Assembly (NCBI GenBank): GCA_036497785.1 | Contig: DASXIW010000006.1 | Coordinates: 1 to 27,394, forward strand | DNA length: 27,394 nucleotides | Direction of reading: 5' to 3' | Source: DASXIW01 sp036497785 | Lineage (GTDB): Bacteria > Pseudomonadota > Alphaproteobacteria > Acetobacterales > Acetobacteraceae | Shown: positions 8,501-15,067 of the stretch, piece by piece | Layout: each line of letters opens with the position of its first letter | How positions within the stretch are numbered: position 1 is the stretch's first letter | Program-made: the position numbers and the translations under genes | Notes under the pieces: generated by a model | The model's database searches: none | What the model saw: only the letters and a program-made list of their open reading frames with translations | Told to the model about the DNA's origin: nothing

Positions 8501-9055
8501 CAGGCGGCGCGTTCGGTAGATGCGCCGGCGGCAGCGGCGCGGCGGGAATCGGCGCGTGCGGCGCTTGCTGTCGCCGCCGAGGAGGCGTTGCTGCTGCATG
8601 CCGCCGCCTGCCTGCTGAAGGCGGGGTTGGAGCGGCAGCGCGAGGCCACCGAATCCGGGCTGGTGCGGCGGATCGGCGCGGTGTTCGCCGGCTTGACCTG
8701 CGCCGATCATGCCGGCGTGGCGGTGGAGGAGAATGACCGGGCGCCGAAACTGGTGGCGCTGGAGCGCGACGGGGTGGGGCGCAAGCAGATCGAGGAATTA
8801 TCGGAGGGCACGCGGGACCAGCTTTATCTGGCGCTGCGTATCGTCGCGCTGGAGGAATATGCAGCGGCCGGGCCGGCCCTGCCGTTCATTGCCGATGACG
8901 TGTTGCAGACCTTCGACGATGCCCGCACCCGCGCCAACCTGGAGGCGCTGCTCGGGCTGAGCTGGCATGTGCAGGTGATCGCGATGACCCATCACCCGCA
9001 TGTGGCGGAGATCGCGGCGGGATTGCCCGTGCATGTGATGCGGTTGCCGGATTAA
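5597..9055 (+). CDS. YhaN-type ATPase with long coiled coil (SbcC/Rad50-like)
   Basis: An 1152-aa ABC-type ATPase of the SMC/Rad50 class. The N-terminus holds a modified Walker A, A-P-N-G-R-G-K-S at residues 33-40. A very long Ala/Glu/Arg-rich region of heptad character (about residues 200-1020) is the coiled coil. The C-terminus has the signature L-S-E-G-T-R-D-Q-L-Y-L-A-L-R, Walker B L-P-F-I-A-D-D-V-L, and the H-loop A-M-T-H-H-P-H. The family partners YhaO as a putative DNA-end processing complex in the cytoplasm. The A-P-N-G start of Walker A, where most ABC proteins have G-P-N-G, is also seen in YhaN-like proteins. It converges on the RpiR gene, with 7 bases between stops. Confidence 0.88.
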   Translation: MRLSGFILDSYGPFRHCVLDFDPQPGRLNLLVAPNGRGKSVIRRALGDFLFDIPERTPMGFLHGMQQMRLQGRIAVDGAERLLVRRKGRGNTLADGADSAVAPEEYRRLIGAADRALFEQLFALDTGLLRKGAGELLESEGRLGQVLFAGGGGLGQVKSLLESLIARRDDIGRADRRQRSKPLWAALDSLEQAGRDLRDAALRPEEWRALEKRVADAQEQLDRLRRERAGTEAELDRIRLVRAVRPWLAARRAARMLLEGAADVPRLDAASEKSWRDGLTAHAQALSAAEATARHLEAQGEAPEEGPRDDPVVAAAASIEALADLRGVAAQAARDLPPVVARLEASEEVMARLRHELGWDAAVVLPPAPAVRGAKQRLSARPALAEKAVLAAREEAEAGRRLAAVLAERDALPAPADVSVLTAMAAALRGQGDPGRRVEAARDRRREAEAALREALAAIPDRVFSAGDLDGTVAPSAAALSAAETRLSDASAARKAAQAELDRLDRGIRSAQAELVAIMREASLPDPDALAAARAERDRLWALVHRAAFGPAGDAPVLAEATPLPIAFDRALHFADLVADALVAHSAQVAQSATLRERLAALRAEHGIAAGTLAAADADLEKAQAGLAELAVAAGAGQAVLPAALRAFLAARQVAVDRRAALARAAGDEAELAESLTLSGCRLAVALGRGAPALADLPGLLAEADRAIEAARDHQSRARELGERLATLQHDAAARAAEADRARAALAAWEDGWRGAAPVLSRPDGEAAEATLAALDLIEALRAAQTAAAEDHARSTKMRDTIAGFAAAVVSLARRLAPDLMEAPPGEAAMALAGRLTQAREIAAREDTRRKALREAASAAMAAREQAEVASRHLAALRTALRAADDDEAEIQLRRAHEVASAEANLAHVELQLRQLGRGEPLAELERLAEETHESEEAFAQLTARAAALSGELESGTAEWRSAGEARDQAARSVDAPAAAARRESARAALAVAAEEALLLHAAACLLKAGLERQREATESGLVRRIGAVFAGLTCADHAGVAVEENDRAPKLVALERDGVGRKQIEELSEGTRDQLYLALRIVALEEYAAAGPALPFIADDVLQTFDDARTRANLEALLGLSWHVQVIAMTHHPHVAEIAAGLPVHVMRLPD

Positions 9056-9062
9056 GGGATTG

Positions 9063-9929
9063 TTACCCCGCCTCGTCGCGCGATGTGCCGACGGCGCGGC
9101 GCAAGGCGTTCAGCCGGTCAAGGGAGTCGATGGCGCCGGTCCGGTTGGCCGCCGCCAGGCCCGGCACCAGTGCTTCCAGCGCCACCAGTGTCGCGCCGTG
9201 CAAGGCCATGCGTTCGGTTCGGCCGCGCGGCAGGTTCAGCACCACATCCGCCTGTTCGGCCAGGCGGCCAAGCGGGCCGTCGGTGACAAGAACCACTTGC
9301 AACCCCAGCCGCCTTGCCTCGCCAAAGACGCACGTGACCTCGCGATAGGCGCGGCCATAGGCCAGCACCAGCAGCGCGTCGTTCGGCCGCAGGCCGAGCA
9401 ATTGGTCGGCCAGCGCGCTGCCGGTGGTGTCCAGGGTGGTGGTACGCCGGCCGTTGCGGGCCAGCAGCAGGGCCGTATAGCGGATCAGCGCCGCTGACGG
9501 GCCGACGCCGAAGACGACGATCCGATCGGCCGGGTGCAGGATGGCAGCCGCGGCCACCATGGCAGCGCGGGACTCCGCGGAGCGCAGCCGGGCCACCGCT
9601 TCTTCGTGGGCTTCCAGCACCATGTCGATCGCCTTGTCCGACGTCTCGCCGAGATCGTCGAGCGTGCGGCGCATATCGTGGGCGGGGCTGGACGGCGCTT
9701 CGATGGCGGCAAGCAGTGCCTGGCGCAATTCGGCGAGGCCGCTGAAGCCGAGCGCCTGCACCGCGCGGATGACCGTGGCATCGGACGTGCCGGTGCGGGC
9801 GGCGAGGTCCGTCGCGGAGGTGGCGAGGACGGCGGCGCGGTTCTGATCGATGAAGGTGATCACGCGGCGGGCGGCGGGAGCCAGTGATGCACCGGCGGAC
9901 CGGACCCTGTCGCTGAAAACATCGCTCAT
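9063..9929 (-). CDS. RpiR-family transcriptional regulator with SIS domain
   Basis: A 288-aa regulator. The N-terminal HTH_6 domain spans about residues 1-80 and includes A-T-S-A-T-D-L-A-A-R-T-G-T-S-D-A-T-V-I-R. The SIS (sugar isomerase) domain spans about residues 115-250, beginning R-I-V-V-F-G-V-G-P-S-A. SIS domains bind phosphosugars or related ligands that switch DNA binding. The gene is divergent from a membrane-protein pair, and two matching boxes lie in the gap, so it probably controls itself and that pair. This is inference from arrangement. The ligand cannot be told from sequence. Confidence 0.88.
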   Translation of the reverse strand: MSDVFSDRVRSAGASLAPAARRVITFIDQNRAAVLATSATDLAARTGTSDATVIRAVQALGFSGLAELRQALLAAIEAPSSPAHDMRRTLDDLGETSDKAIDMVLEAHEEAVARLRSAESRAAMVAAAAILHPADRIVVFGVGPSAALIRYTALLLARNGRRTTTLDTTGSALADQLLGLRPNDALLVLAYGRAYREVTCVFGEARRLGLQVVLVTDGPLGRLAEQADVVLNLPRGRTERMALHGATLVALEALVPGLAAANRTGAIDSLDRLNALRRAVGTSRDEAG

Positions 9930-9975
9930 TTCAGTCGCATGTCCGTCGGTTCCCTTGCCGCGGCTGCGGCGGAGA

Positions 9976-10023
9976 GTAGGTAATATATGCTACTAACATA
10001 AAGTTTAACGGAATATATACTAC
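9976..10023. promoter_or_regulatory. Paired direct-repeat boxes between RpiR regulator and membrane-protein genes
   Basis: This is the only markedly AT-rich patch in the window. AATATATGCTAC at 9982-9993 recurs as AATATATACTAC at 10012-10023, 11 of 12 identical, with starts exactly 30 bp apart (about three helical turns). The first copy lies inside an imperfect palindrome, GTAG-n10-CTAC (9976-9993). The position between divergent genes suggests operators for the RpiR protein overlapping one or both promoters. No clean -35/-10 pair is claimed. Confidence 0.5.
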
Positions 10024-10087
10024 ACCGCCAACGGCGGCCAGACTACATCGTCAGGCAAAGCCGGCCCTGATCGTGAAGGAGATACCG

Positions 10088-10849
10088 ATGAACCTTGTCT
10101 GGTCGCATGCGGGACCCACCGTTCTGGCGGCGTTCCTGGCATCGCTGGTGGAATTCGTGGAGGCTCTGACTGTCGTCCTGGCGGTCGGTACCGTCCGTGG
10201 CTGGCGTGGTGCGCTCAGCGGTAGCGGCGTCGCCGTTCTCGTGCTGCTGGCCTTGATCGCCATTCTTGGCACGGCGCTGACGCGTATTCCGCTGGATGCC
10301 ATTCAACTGGTGGTGGGCGCGCTGTTGCTGCTGTTCGGCCTGCGCTGGCTGCGCAAGGCGATCCTGCGGGCGGCGGGCGTGATTCCGCTGCAGGACGAGA
10401 CCGTGGCCTTCGCCAAGCAGACCGATGCCATGCGCAAGCTGGGCGGGGGCGGCGGCTGGGACCGGGTCGGCTTTGCCGCCGCCTTCCAGATCACCATGCT
10501 GGAAGGGACCGAGGTGGTGTTCATCGTCATTGCCACCGGCGCGGGGGGCAGCGGGCTGCTGTGGCCGGCCAGCCTGGGGGCGCTGGCGGCCTTGCTGGTG
10601 GTGGTGGTCCTGGGAGTCGCCCTGCATCGCCCGTTGGCCGCCGTGCCCGAGAACACCTTGAAATTCGCCGTGGGCGTGTTGCTGTCCGGCTTTGGCTGTT
10701 TCTGGATCGGCGAGGGGATGGGCCTTACGTGGCCGGCCGCGGACTGGTCGACGCTGATCCTCAGCGCCGGCTTCCTGGCCGTGGCGTTGCTGGCCGTGCC
10801 GCTGTGCCGTGCCCGTGCGGGCCGCCATCTTTCCCCGCTGCGTGGTTAG
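10088..10849 (+). CDS. COG4280-like multi-pass membrane protein with two E-x-x-E-type motifs
   Basis: A 253-aa integral membrane protein with about six or seven hydrophobic segments. Two acidic helices are notable: L-V-E-F-V-E-A-L-T-V-V-L near residue 20 and T-M-L-E-G-T-E-V-V-F-I-V-I near residue 140. They look like an internal duplication and resemble the acidic helices of FTR1 and TMEM165/Gdt1-type cation transporters. The overall match is to the uncharacterised COG4280 membrane proteins. A cation or metal transport role is a guess from these motifs. AAGGAG lies 6-12 bases before the ATG at 10088. It is followed after 9 bases by a small membrane-protein gene and is probably controlled by the divergent RpiR regulator. 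Confidence 0.7.
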   Translation: MNLVWSHAGPTVLAAFLASLVEFVEALTVVLAVGTVRGWRGALSGSGVAVLVLLALIAILGTALTRIPLDAIQLVVGALLLLFGLRWLRKAILRAAGVIPLQDETVAFAKQTDAMRKLGGGGGWDRVGFAAAFQITMLEGTEVVFIVIATGAGGSGLLWPASLGALAALLVVVVLGVALHRPLAAVPENTLKFAVGVLLSGFGCFWIGEGMGLTWPAADWSTLILSAGFLAVALLAVPLCRARAGRHLSPLRG

Positions 10850-10858
10850 GAGGGCGCG

Positions 10859-11068
10859 ATGAGCTGGCTCAAGACCATATCATCCGAGATATTCGGCCTG
10901 TTTGTCGATGACGGTAGCTTCGCCCTGGCCATTCTGGTCTGGCTGGCGCTGGTCTGGCTGGTGCTGCCTAGGCTGGCCCTGCCCGCGGCCTGGGGTGGCA
11001 TCATCCTGTTCGCCGGCCTCGCCCTTATCCTGCTTGAAAGCGCCATGCGTCGCGCCCGGCGCGGATAA
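10859..11068 (+). CDS. Small two-helix membrane protein
   Basis: A 69-aa protein with two strong hydrophobic segments, about residues 22-40 (A-L-A-I-L-V-W-L-A-L-V-W-L-V-L) and 45-60 (G-G-I-I-L-F-A-G-L-A-L-I-L-L), and a basic tail R-R-A-R-R-G. TAGGAGGG lies just before the ATG. It starts 9 bases after the preceding membrane-protein stop and is therefore probably a partner or subunit. No family is recognised. The hydrophobicity pattern, strong ribosome site and tight spacing argue that it is real. Confidence 0.7.
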   Translation: MSWLKTISSEIFGLFVDDGSFALAILVWLALVWLVLPRLALPAAWGGIILFAGLALILLESAMRRARRG

Positions 11069-11136
11069 TTCGCGACTCGGATAATTCCCATTGAGCGATA
11101 CGGCGCCGGGGTGCCATGCTGAGGGCCTCAACAACT

Positions 11137-11151
11137 GAAAGGAGGTGATCC
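11137..11151 (+). promoter_or_regulatory. Extended Shine-Dalgarno, 15-nt match to 16S rRNA 3' end
   Basis: GAAAGGAGGTGATCC is complementary over 15 nt to the usual bacterial 16S 3' end (GGATCACCTCCTTTC). The GGAGG core ends 7 bases before a GTG codon at 11153. This is far longer than the 4-7 nt pairing of ordinary genes here and points to very strong ribosome binding. Confidence 0.75.
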
Positions 11152-11152
11152 A

Positions 11153-11227
11153 GTGTCTCATTGTATTGCGCCGCAGGATGCCGCGGCAGCCTGGATCTCT
11201 GTCTCCCCTGTTCTGGCGGCGGGATAA
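11153..11227 (+). CDS. Putative 24-aa peptide behind a perfect Shine-Dalgarno
   Basis: GTG-initiated, TAA-terminated ORF of 24 codons. The product begins M-S-H-C-I-A-P-Q-D-A and ends in V-S-P-V-L-A-A-G, with one Cys and one Trp and no obvious membrane or signal segment. Support comes from the 15-nt Shine-Dalgarno at correct spacing and from the hairpin terminator 35 bases after the stop. Together these make a self-contained short transcription unit between the small membrane gene and the convergent GntR gene. No function is recognised. It could be a translated small RNA, a highly expressed micropeptide, or a ribosome-titrating RNA. Confidence 0.5.
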   Translation: MSHCIAPQDAAAAWISVSPVLAAG

Positions 11228-11262
11228 GGCCAACCGACGGCAGCTCTGCTGCAAGACAATGT

Positions 11263-11298
11263 GAAGGCCCCGGCTCGCGCCGGGGCCTTCTGCATTTT
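11263..11298 (+). terminator. Rho-independent-type terminator hairpin
   Basis: GAAGGCCCCGGC (11263-11274), loop TCGC, then GCCGGGGCCTTC (11279-11290) form a perfect 12-bp GC-rich stem, followed by TGCATTTT. The T-run is short. It would end the small transcript starting upstream of 11137, and may also stop transcripts of the convergent GntR gene, which ends at 11314. Confidence 0.7.
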
Positions 11299-11313
11299 GG
11301 GGCTTGCGAAAGC

Positions 11314-12081
11314 TTATGGCGCAAGGCCTGGCGCCGGGCTCCAGATGGCGCCGTCGCGAACCATCTCGAACTCATATTCGTACAGCGCCGGGTTGTACAG
11401 CGCGTCGATCGCCTCGATCACGCGGTTGCTTGCGTTGCGCACCTGGCGGCGCGCCCATAGCAGTGCGGAGCCAGGGGCGACATTCAGCAGTTTCGCGACC
11501 GGGCTGTCGGCGAGCTTGGCGGAGATTGTCTGCTCGGCGCGTGCTGCGGGGACGCCGGCTTCTTCCAGCAATGCGAGCAGCGGGCGGACCTTCAGATCCT
11601 CTGCCTGGTAGTGCCGCCCGATATCCTCGGGCACCCAGGCGGTGAGGTGGCTGAAGGGCTGGTTGTGGGCGAGGCGGATGCGGACGGATTTCTGCACCAG
11701 CGTGGCCGGTGCCACTTCGAGCTGTGCGGCGATATCTGGTGGGGCGGCGACATAGCCGAATTCCAGCAGGCGGACATCGGTGCGCAGGCCCATGGCGAGC
11801 AGGTTTTCCAGCAGCCCGCGCAAATTCTCGCGTCGCTTTTCCGGGGCTGGGCGCTGGGTGAAGGTGCCGGCGCCGCGGCGGCGGGTGATCAGGTCTTCCG
11901 ATTCCAGCCGTTCCAGCGCCCGGCGGATGGTGATGCGCGACACGCCATGTGCGGCGGCCAGTTCATGCTCGCCGGGCATGGCCTGGGTGCTGGGCCAGGC
12001 GCCTTCCAGGATCTGCTGGCGGAGCAGCAGATAGACGCGGTGGTAAAGCGGGAGCGGGTCGGTGGTCAGTGTGTCGGCCAT
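11314..12081 (-). CDS. GntR/HutC-family transcriptional regulator
   Basis: A 255-aa regulator. The N-terminal winged helix spans about residues 8-75, with Y-H-R-V-Y-L-L-L-R-Q-Q-I-L-E-G and H-G-V-S-R-I-T-I-R-R-A-L-E-R-L. It is followed by a UTRA ligand-binding domain of the HutC type (about residues 90-240), containing V-Q-K-S-V-R-I-R and a final Y-E-Y-E-F. It lies 11 bases after the leuD-like gene, so leuC-leuD-gntR is probably one leftward operon. It is the natural candidate to control this operon and the divergent lyase-hydantoinase operon. The ATG at 12081 is preferred over one at 12111, which would overlap leuD and add ten unconserved residues. Confidence 0.88.
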   Translation of the reverse strand: MADTLTTDPLPLYHRVYLLLRQQILEGAWPSTQAMPGEHELAAAHGVSRITIRRALERLESEDLITRRRGAGTFTQRPAPEKRRENLRGLLENLLAMGLRTDVRLLEFGYVAAPPDIAAQLEVAPATLVQKSVRIRLAHNQPFSHLTAWVPEDIGRHYQAEDLKVRPLLALLEEAGVPAARAEQTISAKLADSPVAKLLNVAPGSALLWARRQVRNASNRVIEAIDALYNPALYEYEFEMVRDGAIWSPAPGLAP

Positions 12082-12092
12082 CCGGTCATTTC

Positions 12093-12683
12093 CTATCCAG
12101 GCATGGCCCAAGGGCGGTGGAGGCGGTCCTGGTCCTGCCAGGCGGCGATATCATCACTGTATTCCAGTGTCAGTCCGATATCGTCCAGTCCTTCCAACAG
12201 ACAGCGCTTGCGGAAGGCATCGACCGCGAAACTGACGGTGGTGCCGTCGGCCAGGATCAGCGTTTGTGCCGGCAGATCGATGGTGATGGTGGGGTCTTGC
12301 GGCAGGTGGCGCAGCCGGGCCATGTCGGCTTCCGGCCGCGTTATCGTCAGCAGGCCGTTTTTCCCGGCATTGCTGGCGAAGATGTCGCCGAAGCTGGGCG
12401 CGATGACGCAGCGGAAGCCGGCATCCACCAGCGCGTACACGGCGCCTTCGCGCGAGGAGCCGCAGCCGAAATTCTCGCCCGCCAGCAGCACGGTGCAGCG
12501 ATCGGCGCCGGGGGCGTTCAGCGGAAATGCGGGCTCGTTGGCGCGCAGGTCGTGAAACAGGAAATTCTGGTAGCCGGCGCTGCGGGGCTTGCGCAGGAAG
12601 CGGGCGGGGATGATCTGGTCGGTATCGATATTGGCGCGGTCGATCGTCAGCACCGTGCCGGTTTCGGTCTGGAACGGAGTCAT
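12093..12683 (-). CDS. LeuD-like small subunit of an aconitase-family hydro-lyase
   Basis: A 196-aa swivel-domain subunit, close to the usual LeuD length. The N-terminal block has D-R-A-N-I-D-T-D-Q-I-I-P-A-R-F-L. The substrate loop reads G-C-G-S-S-R-E-G-A-V-Y-A-L where leucine-pathway LeuD usually has G-S-S-R-E-H-A-P-W-A-L. Later, A-P-S-F-G-D-I-F-A-S-N-A-G-K-N-G-L-L replaces the usual F-x-N-N-x-x-K-N-G form. These changes, together with the catabolic neighbours, suggest a substrate other than isopropylmalate, such as citraconate, dimethylmaleate or a similar acid. The ATG overlaps the leuC-like stop (ATGA), indicating coupled synthesis of the two subunits. Confidence 0.85.
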   Translation of the reverse strand: MTPFQTETGTVLTIDRANIDTDQIIPARFLRKPRSAGYQNFLFHDLRANEPAFPLNAPGADRCTVLLAGENFGCGSSREGAVYALVDAGFRCVIAPSFGDIFASNAGKNGLLTITRPEADMARLRHLPQDPTITIDLPAQTLILADGTTVSFAVDAFRKRCLLEGLDDIGLTLEYSDDIAAWQDQDRLHRPWAMPG

Positions 12684-14071
12684 GCGAGGGTCCTGACATC
12701 GGTGATGTGCCCGCGCAAAGCGGCGGCGGCGGCCATGGCGGGGGACATCAGATGGGTGCGCGCGCCGGGCCCCTGGCGGCCCGGGAAGTTTCGGTTGGAG
12801 GTGGAGGCGCAGCGCTCGCCGGGTGCTACCAGATCGCCATTCATGCCGACGCACATGGAGCAGCCGGCTTCGCCCCAGGCCAGCCCGGCATCAGTGAAAA
12901 CGCGGTCCAGCCCTTCGGCTTCGGCGGCGCGTTTGACGGCGGCGGAGCCCGCCACCACCAGGCCGGGCACGCTGGCGCGCCGACCACGCAGCACGGCGGC
13001 GGCGGCGCGCAGATCGGCGAGGCGGCCATTGGTGCAGCTGCCGATGAACACGCGCTCCACGCGCAGCCCGTCCAGCGCAGTGCCGGGACGCAACCCCATA
13101 TAGGCGAGCTGTTCGGCCATGCCGCGCCGGCGCTCCGCATCGCTCTCGCGGTCGGGGTCGGGCACGCGGGCGGCGACGGAGATGGCGGTTTCCGGACTGG
13201 TGCCCCAGGTCACGGTTGGGGGGATGTCGGCGGCATCGAGGCTTATGCTGCGATCGAACATTGCGTCTTCGTCGCTGGGCAATTCGCGCCACGCCGCCAC
13301 CGCCGCGTCGAAGTCGCGCGGCGCGCGCGGGCGGCCGGCGAGGAACTGGAAGGTGGTGTCGTCCGGCGCCACCATGCCGGCGCGGCCGCCGGCCTCGATG
13401 GACATGTTGCAGATGGTCATCCGGCCTTCCATGCTCAGCGCGCCGATAGCGCTGCCGGCGTATTCGATTGCGTGGCCGACCGCGCCGGCGGCGCCGATGC
13501 GCCCGATGATCGTCAGGATGACGTCCTTGGCGGTGATTTCAGGCGGCAGGATGCCGTTTATGGCGATGCGCATGGTCTTCGGCCGGCGCTGCCATAGCGA
13601 CTGTGTGGCCAGCACATGCGATACCTCGGAGGCGCCGATGCCGAAGGCCAGCGCCCCGAAGGCGCCATGGGTCGAGGTGTGGCTGTCGCCGCATACCATG
13701 GTGAGGCCCGGCAAGGTCAGCCCCTGTTCGGGCCCGACCACATGCACGATGCCCTGGCGCGGATCGTCCATGCCGATCAGTTCGATGCCGTGCCGTTGGG
13801 CGTTGCGGCCCAGCGTGGCGATGATGCCCGAAACCTCGGGATCGGCGATCGGGATGTCGCGCGCATGGCTCGGCACGTAGTGGTCGGCCACCGCCAGGGT
13901 CAGATCCGGCCGGGCCAAAGGGCGGCCGGCGTGATCGAGCATGCCGAAGCCGTGGAAGCTGCCCTCATGCACGAAATGGCGGTCGATCCACAGCAGCGTG
14001 GTCCCGTCCGGACGGGTGACGATGGCGTGGCTGTCCCACAGTTTTTCGAGCAGCGTCCTGGGTTTTTGCAT
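12680..14071 (-). CDS. LeuC-like large subunit of an aconitase-family hydro-lyase
   Basis: A 463-aa subunit carrying the 4Fe-4S cluster. Cluster ligands are seen in G-S-C-T-N-G-R and A-G-C-S-M-C-V-G-M-N. G-D-S-H-T-S-T-H-G-A-F-G-A-L-A-F-G-I-G and S-N-R-N-F-P-G-R-Q-G are also intact, so it should be active. The substrate-recognition start reads D-R-H-F-V-H-E-G-S-F-H-G-F, whereas leucine-biosynthesis LeuC usually has H-E-V-T-S-P-Q-A-F; likewise V-A-D-H-Y-V-P-S replaces M-D-H-N-V-P-T. This argues for a catabolic paralogue, for example a dimethylmaleate, citraconate or maleate hydratase. A GGAGGAT ribosome site is at 14077-14083. It is divergent from the lyase gene, with an 85-bp shared control region. 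Confidence 0.88.
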   Translation of the reverse strand: MQKPRTLLEKLWDSHAIVTRPDGTTLLWIDRHFVHEGSFHGFGMLDHAGRPLARPDLTLAVADHYVPSHARDIPIADPEVSGIIATLGRNAQRHGIELIGMDDPRQGIVHVVGPEQGLTLPGLTMVCGDSHTSTHGAFGALAFGIGASEVSHVLATQSLWQRRPKTMRIAINGILPPEITAKDVILTIIGRIGAAGAVGHAIEYAGSAIGALSMEGRMTICNMSIEAGGRAGMVAPDDTTFQFLAGRPRAPRDFDAAVAAWRELPSDEDAMFDRSISLDAADIPPTVTWGTSPETAISVAARVPDPDRESDAERRRGMAEQLAYMGLRPGTALDGLRVERVFIGSCTNGRLADLRAAAAVLRGRRASVPGLVVAGSAAVKRAAEAEGLDRVFTDAGLAWGEAGCSMCVGMNGDLVAPGERCASTSNRNFPGRQGPGARTHLMSPAMAAAAALRGHITDVRTLA

Positions 14072-14099
14072 GGCGCATCCTCCGGTTTCGCGCCCCCGT

Positions 14100-14144
14100 T
14101 TGACAATGGCGGGGAGAGTATGTCCTAACTGTATGACAACTTAG
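14100..14144. promoter_or_regulatory. Divergent control region with promoter-like hexamer and possible GntR operator
   Basis: TTGACA at 14100-14105 is a consensus -35 for the rightward operon; a weak -10 (CCTAAC) follows 18 bases on. CTAACTGTATGACAACTTAG at 14125-14144 is an imperfect inverted repeat: TGT-ATG-ACA at its centre is flanked by CTAAC and ACTTAG. It sits where a repressor would cover the -10/start region. It is assigned to the HutC-type regulator at 11314-12081 by position only. Confidence 0.4.
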
Positions 14145-14156
14145 CGGGCCTTGCCA

Positions 14157-15032
14157 ATGCAACTTTTCGATCTCCGCGCCCGGTTGCGCCAGGACGCGGC
14201 ATTGCTCTGCCCTGGCGTGTACGACGCGTTCTCGGCCGCCCTGGCGGAACAGGCCGGGTTCGAGGCACTTTACCTCTCAGGCGCGAGCATCGCCTATACG
14301 TTGCTCGGCGCGCCGGATATCGGCCTGGTGTCGGCGACCGAGGTGGCGGAGGTGATGGGGCGCATTCGCGAGCGCGTGAGTCTGCCGGTGATCGTCGATG
14401 CCGATACCGGCTTCGGCAATGCGCTGAACGCGCAGCGAACGGTGCGCGTGCTGGAGCGCGCGGGCGCCTCGGCGATCCAGCTGGAGGACCAGACATTTCC
14501 CAAGCGCTGTGGCCATTTGCAGGATAAGACGCTGATCGGCACGGCGGAAATGGTCGGCAAGCTGCGCGCGGCGCTGGATGCGCGCGAGACGGCACTCATC
14601 GTGGCGCGGACGGATGCGGTGGCGGTGGAAGGCTTCGACCGCGCCATGGAGCGGGCGGAAGCCTATGCCGAGACTGGGGTGGATGTCCTGTTCATCGAGG
14701 CGCCGGAAAGCCTGGAACAGATGCGCGCCATCACCGCGCGGTTCGGCGGGCGGCTGCCGCTGCTGGCCAACATGGTGGAAGGCGGGCGCACGCCGATCGC
14801 CTCGGCCGCCGAACTCACCCAGATCGGTTTCCGCATCGCTATCTTTCCCGGCGGCACGGTTCGTGCCCTGGCCAAGACGCTGCAATCCTATTTCGCCTCG
14901 CTGCACGCGCACGGCACCACCGCGCCGTTTCGCGACCGGATGTTCGATTTCAAGGGGCTGAACGGCTTGCTGGGCACGCAGGACATATTGCGCGCTGGAC
15001 GCGCCTACGATCCGGCCGCCCAAGACGCCTGA
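14157..15032 (+). CDS. Isocitrate lyase/PEP mutase-superfamily C-C lyase
   Basis: A 291-aa TIM-barrel enzyme. G-V-Y-D-A-F-S-A and Y-L-S-G-A-S-I-A near the start, the metal-binding D-A-D-T-G-F-G, the catalytic loop K116-R-C-G-H120, and A-R-T-D-A are present. The K-R-C-G-H loop marks the lyase branch (isocitrate, 2-methylisocitrate and 2,3-dimethylmalate lyases) rather than phosphonate mutases. Such enzymes cleave malate-type 2-hydroxyacids to pyruvate or glyoxylate plus a carboxylic acid. Its place opposite a LeuCD-like hydratase recalls the dimethylmaleate hydratase/dimethylmalate lyase pair of anaerobic nicotinate degradation. The exact substrate is inferred, and oxaloacetate decarboxylase-like activity is an alternative. 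The ATG at 14157 is preferred over the TTG at 14151. Confidence 0.88.
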   Translation: MQLFDLRARLRQDAALLCPGVYDAFSAALAEQAGFEALYLSGASIAYTLLGAPDIGLVSATEVAEVMGRIRERVSLPVIVDADTGFGNALNAQRTVRVLERAGASAIQLEDQTFPKRCGHLQDKTLIGTAEMVGKLRAALDARETALIVARTDAVAVEGFDRAMERAEAYAETGVDVLFIEAPESLEQMRAITARFGGRLPLLANMVEGGRTPIASAAELTQIGFRIAIFPGGTVRALAKTLQSYFASLHAHGTTAPFRDRMFDFKGLNGLLGTQDILRAGRAYDPAAQDA

Positions 15033-15067
15033 GCCGCCCGCCGCAACCACGGAAAACAGATCACGAC

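Noticed and set aside
11137..11151. Fragment of a 16S rRNA gene on the minus strand
   Set aside because: The minus strand reads GGATCACCTCCTTTC like a 16S end, but the bases before it do not resemble 16S helix 45, and the spacing to a GTG ORF explains it better.
12093..14071. Leucine biosynthesis leuCD operon
   Set aside because: No leuA or leuB nearby, substrate motifs are altered, and the neighbours are catabolic with a GntR regulator.
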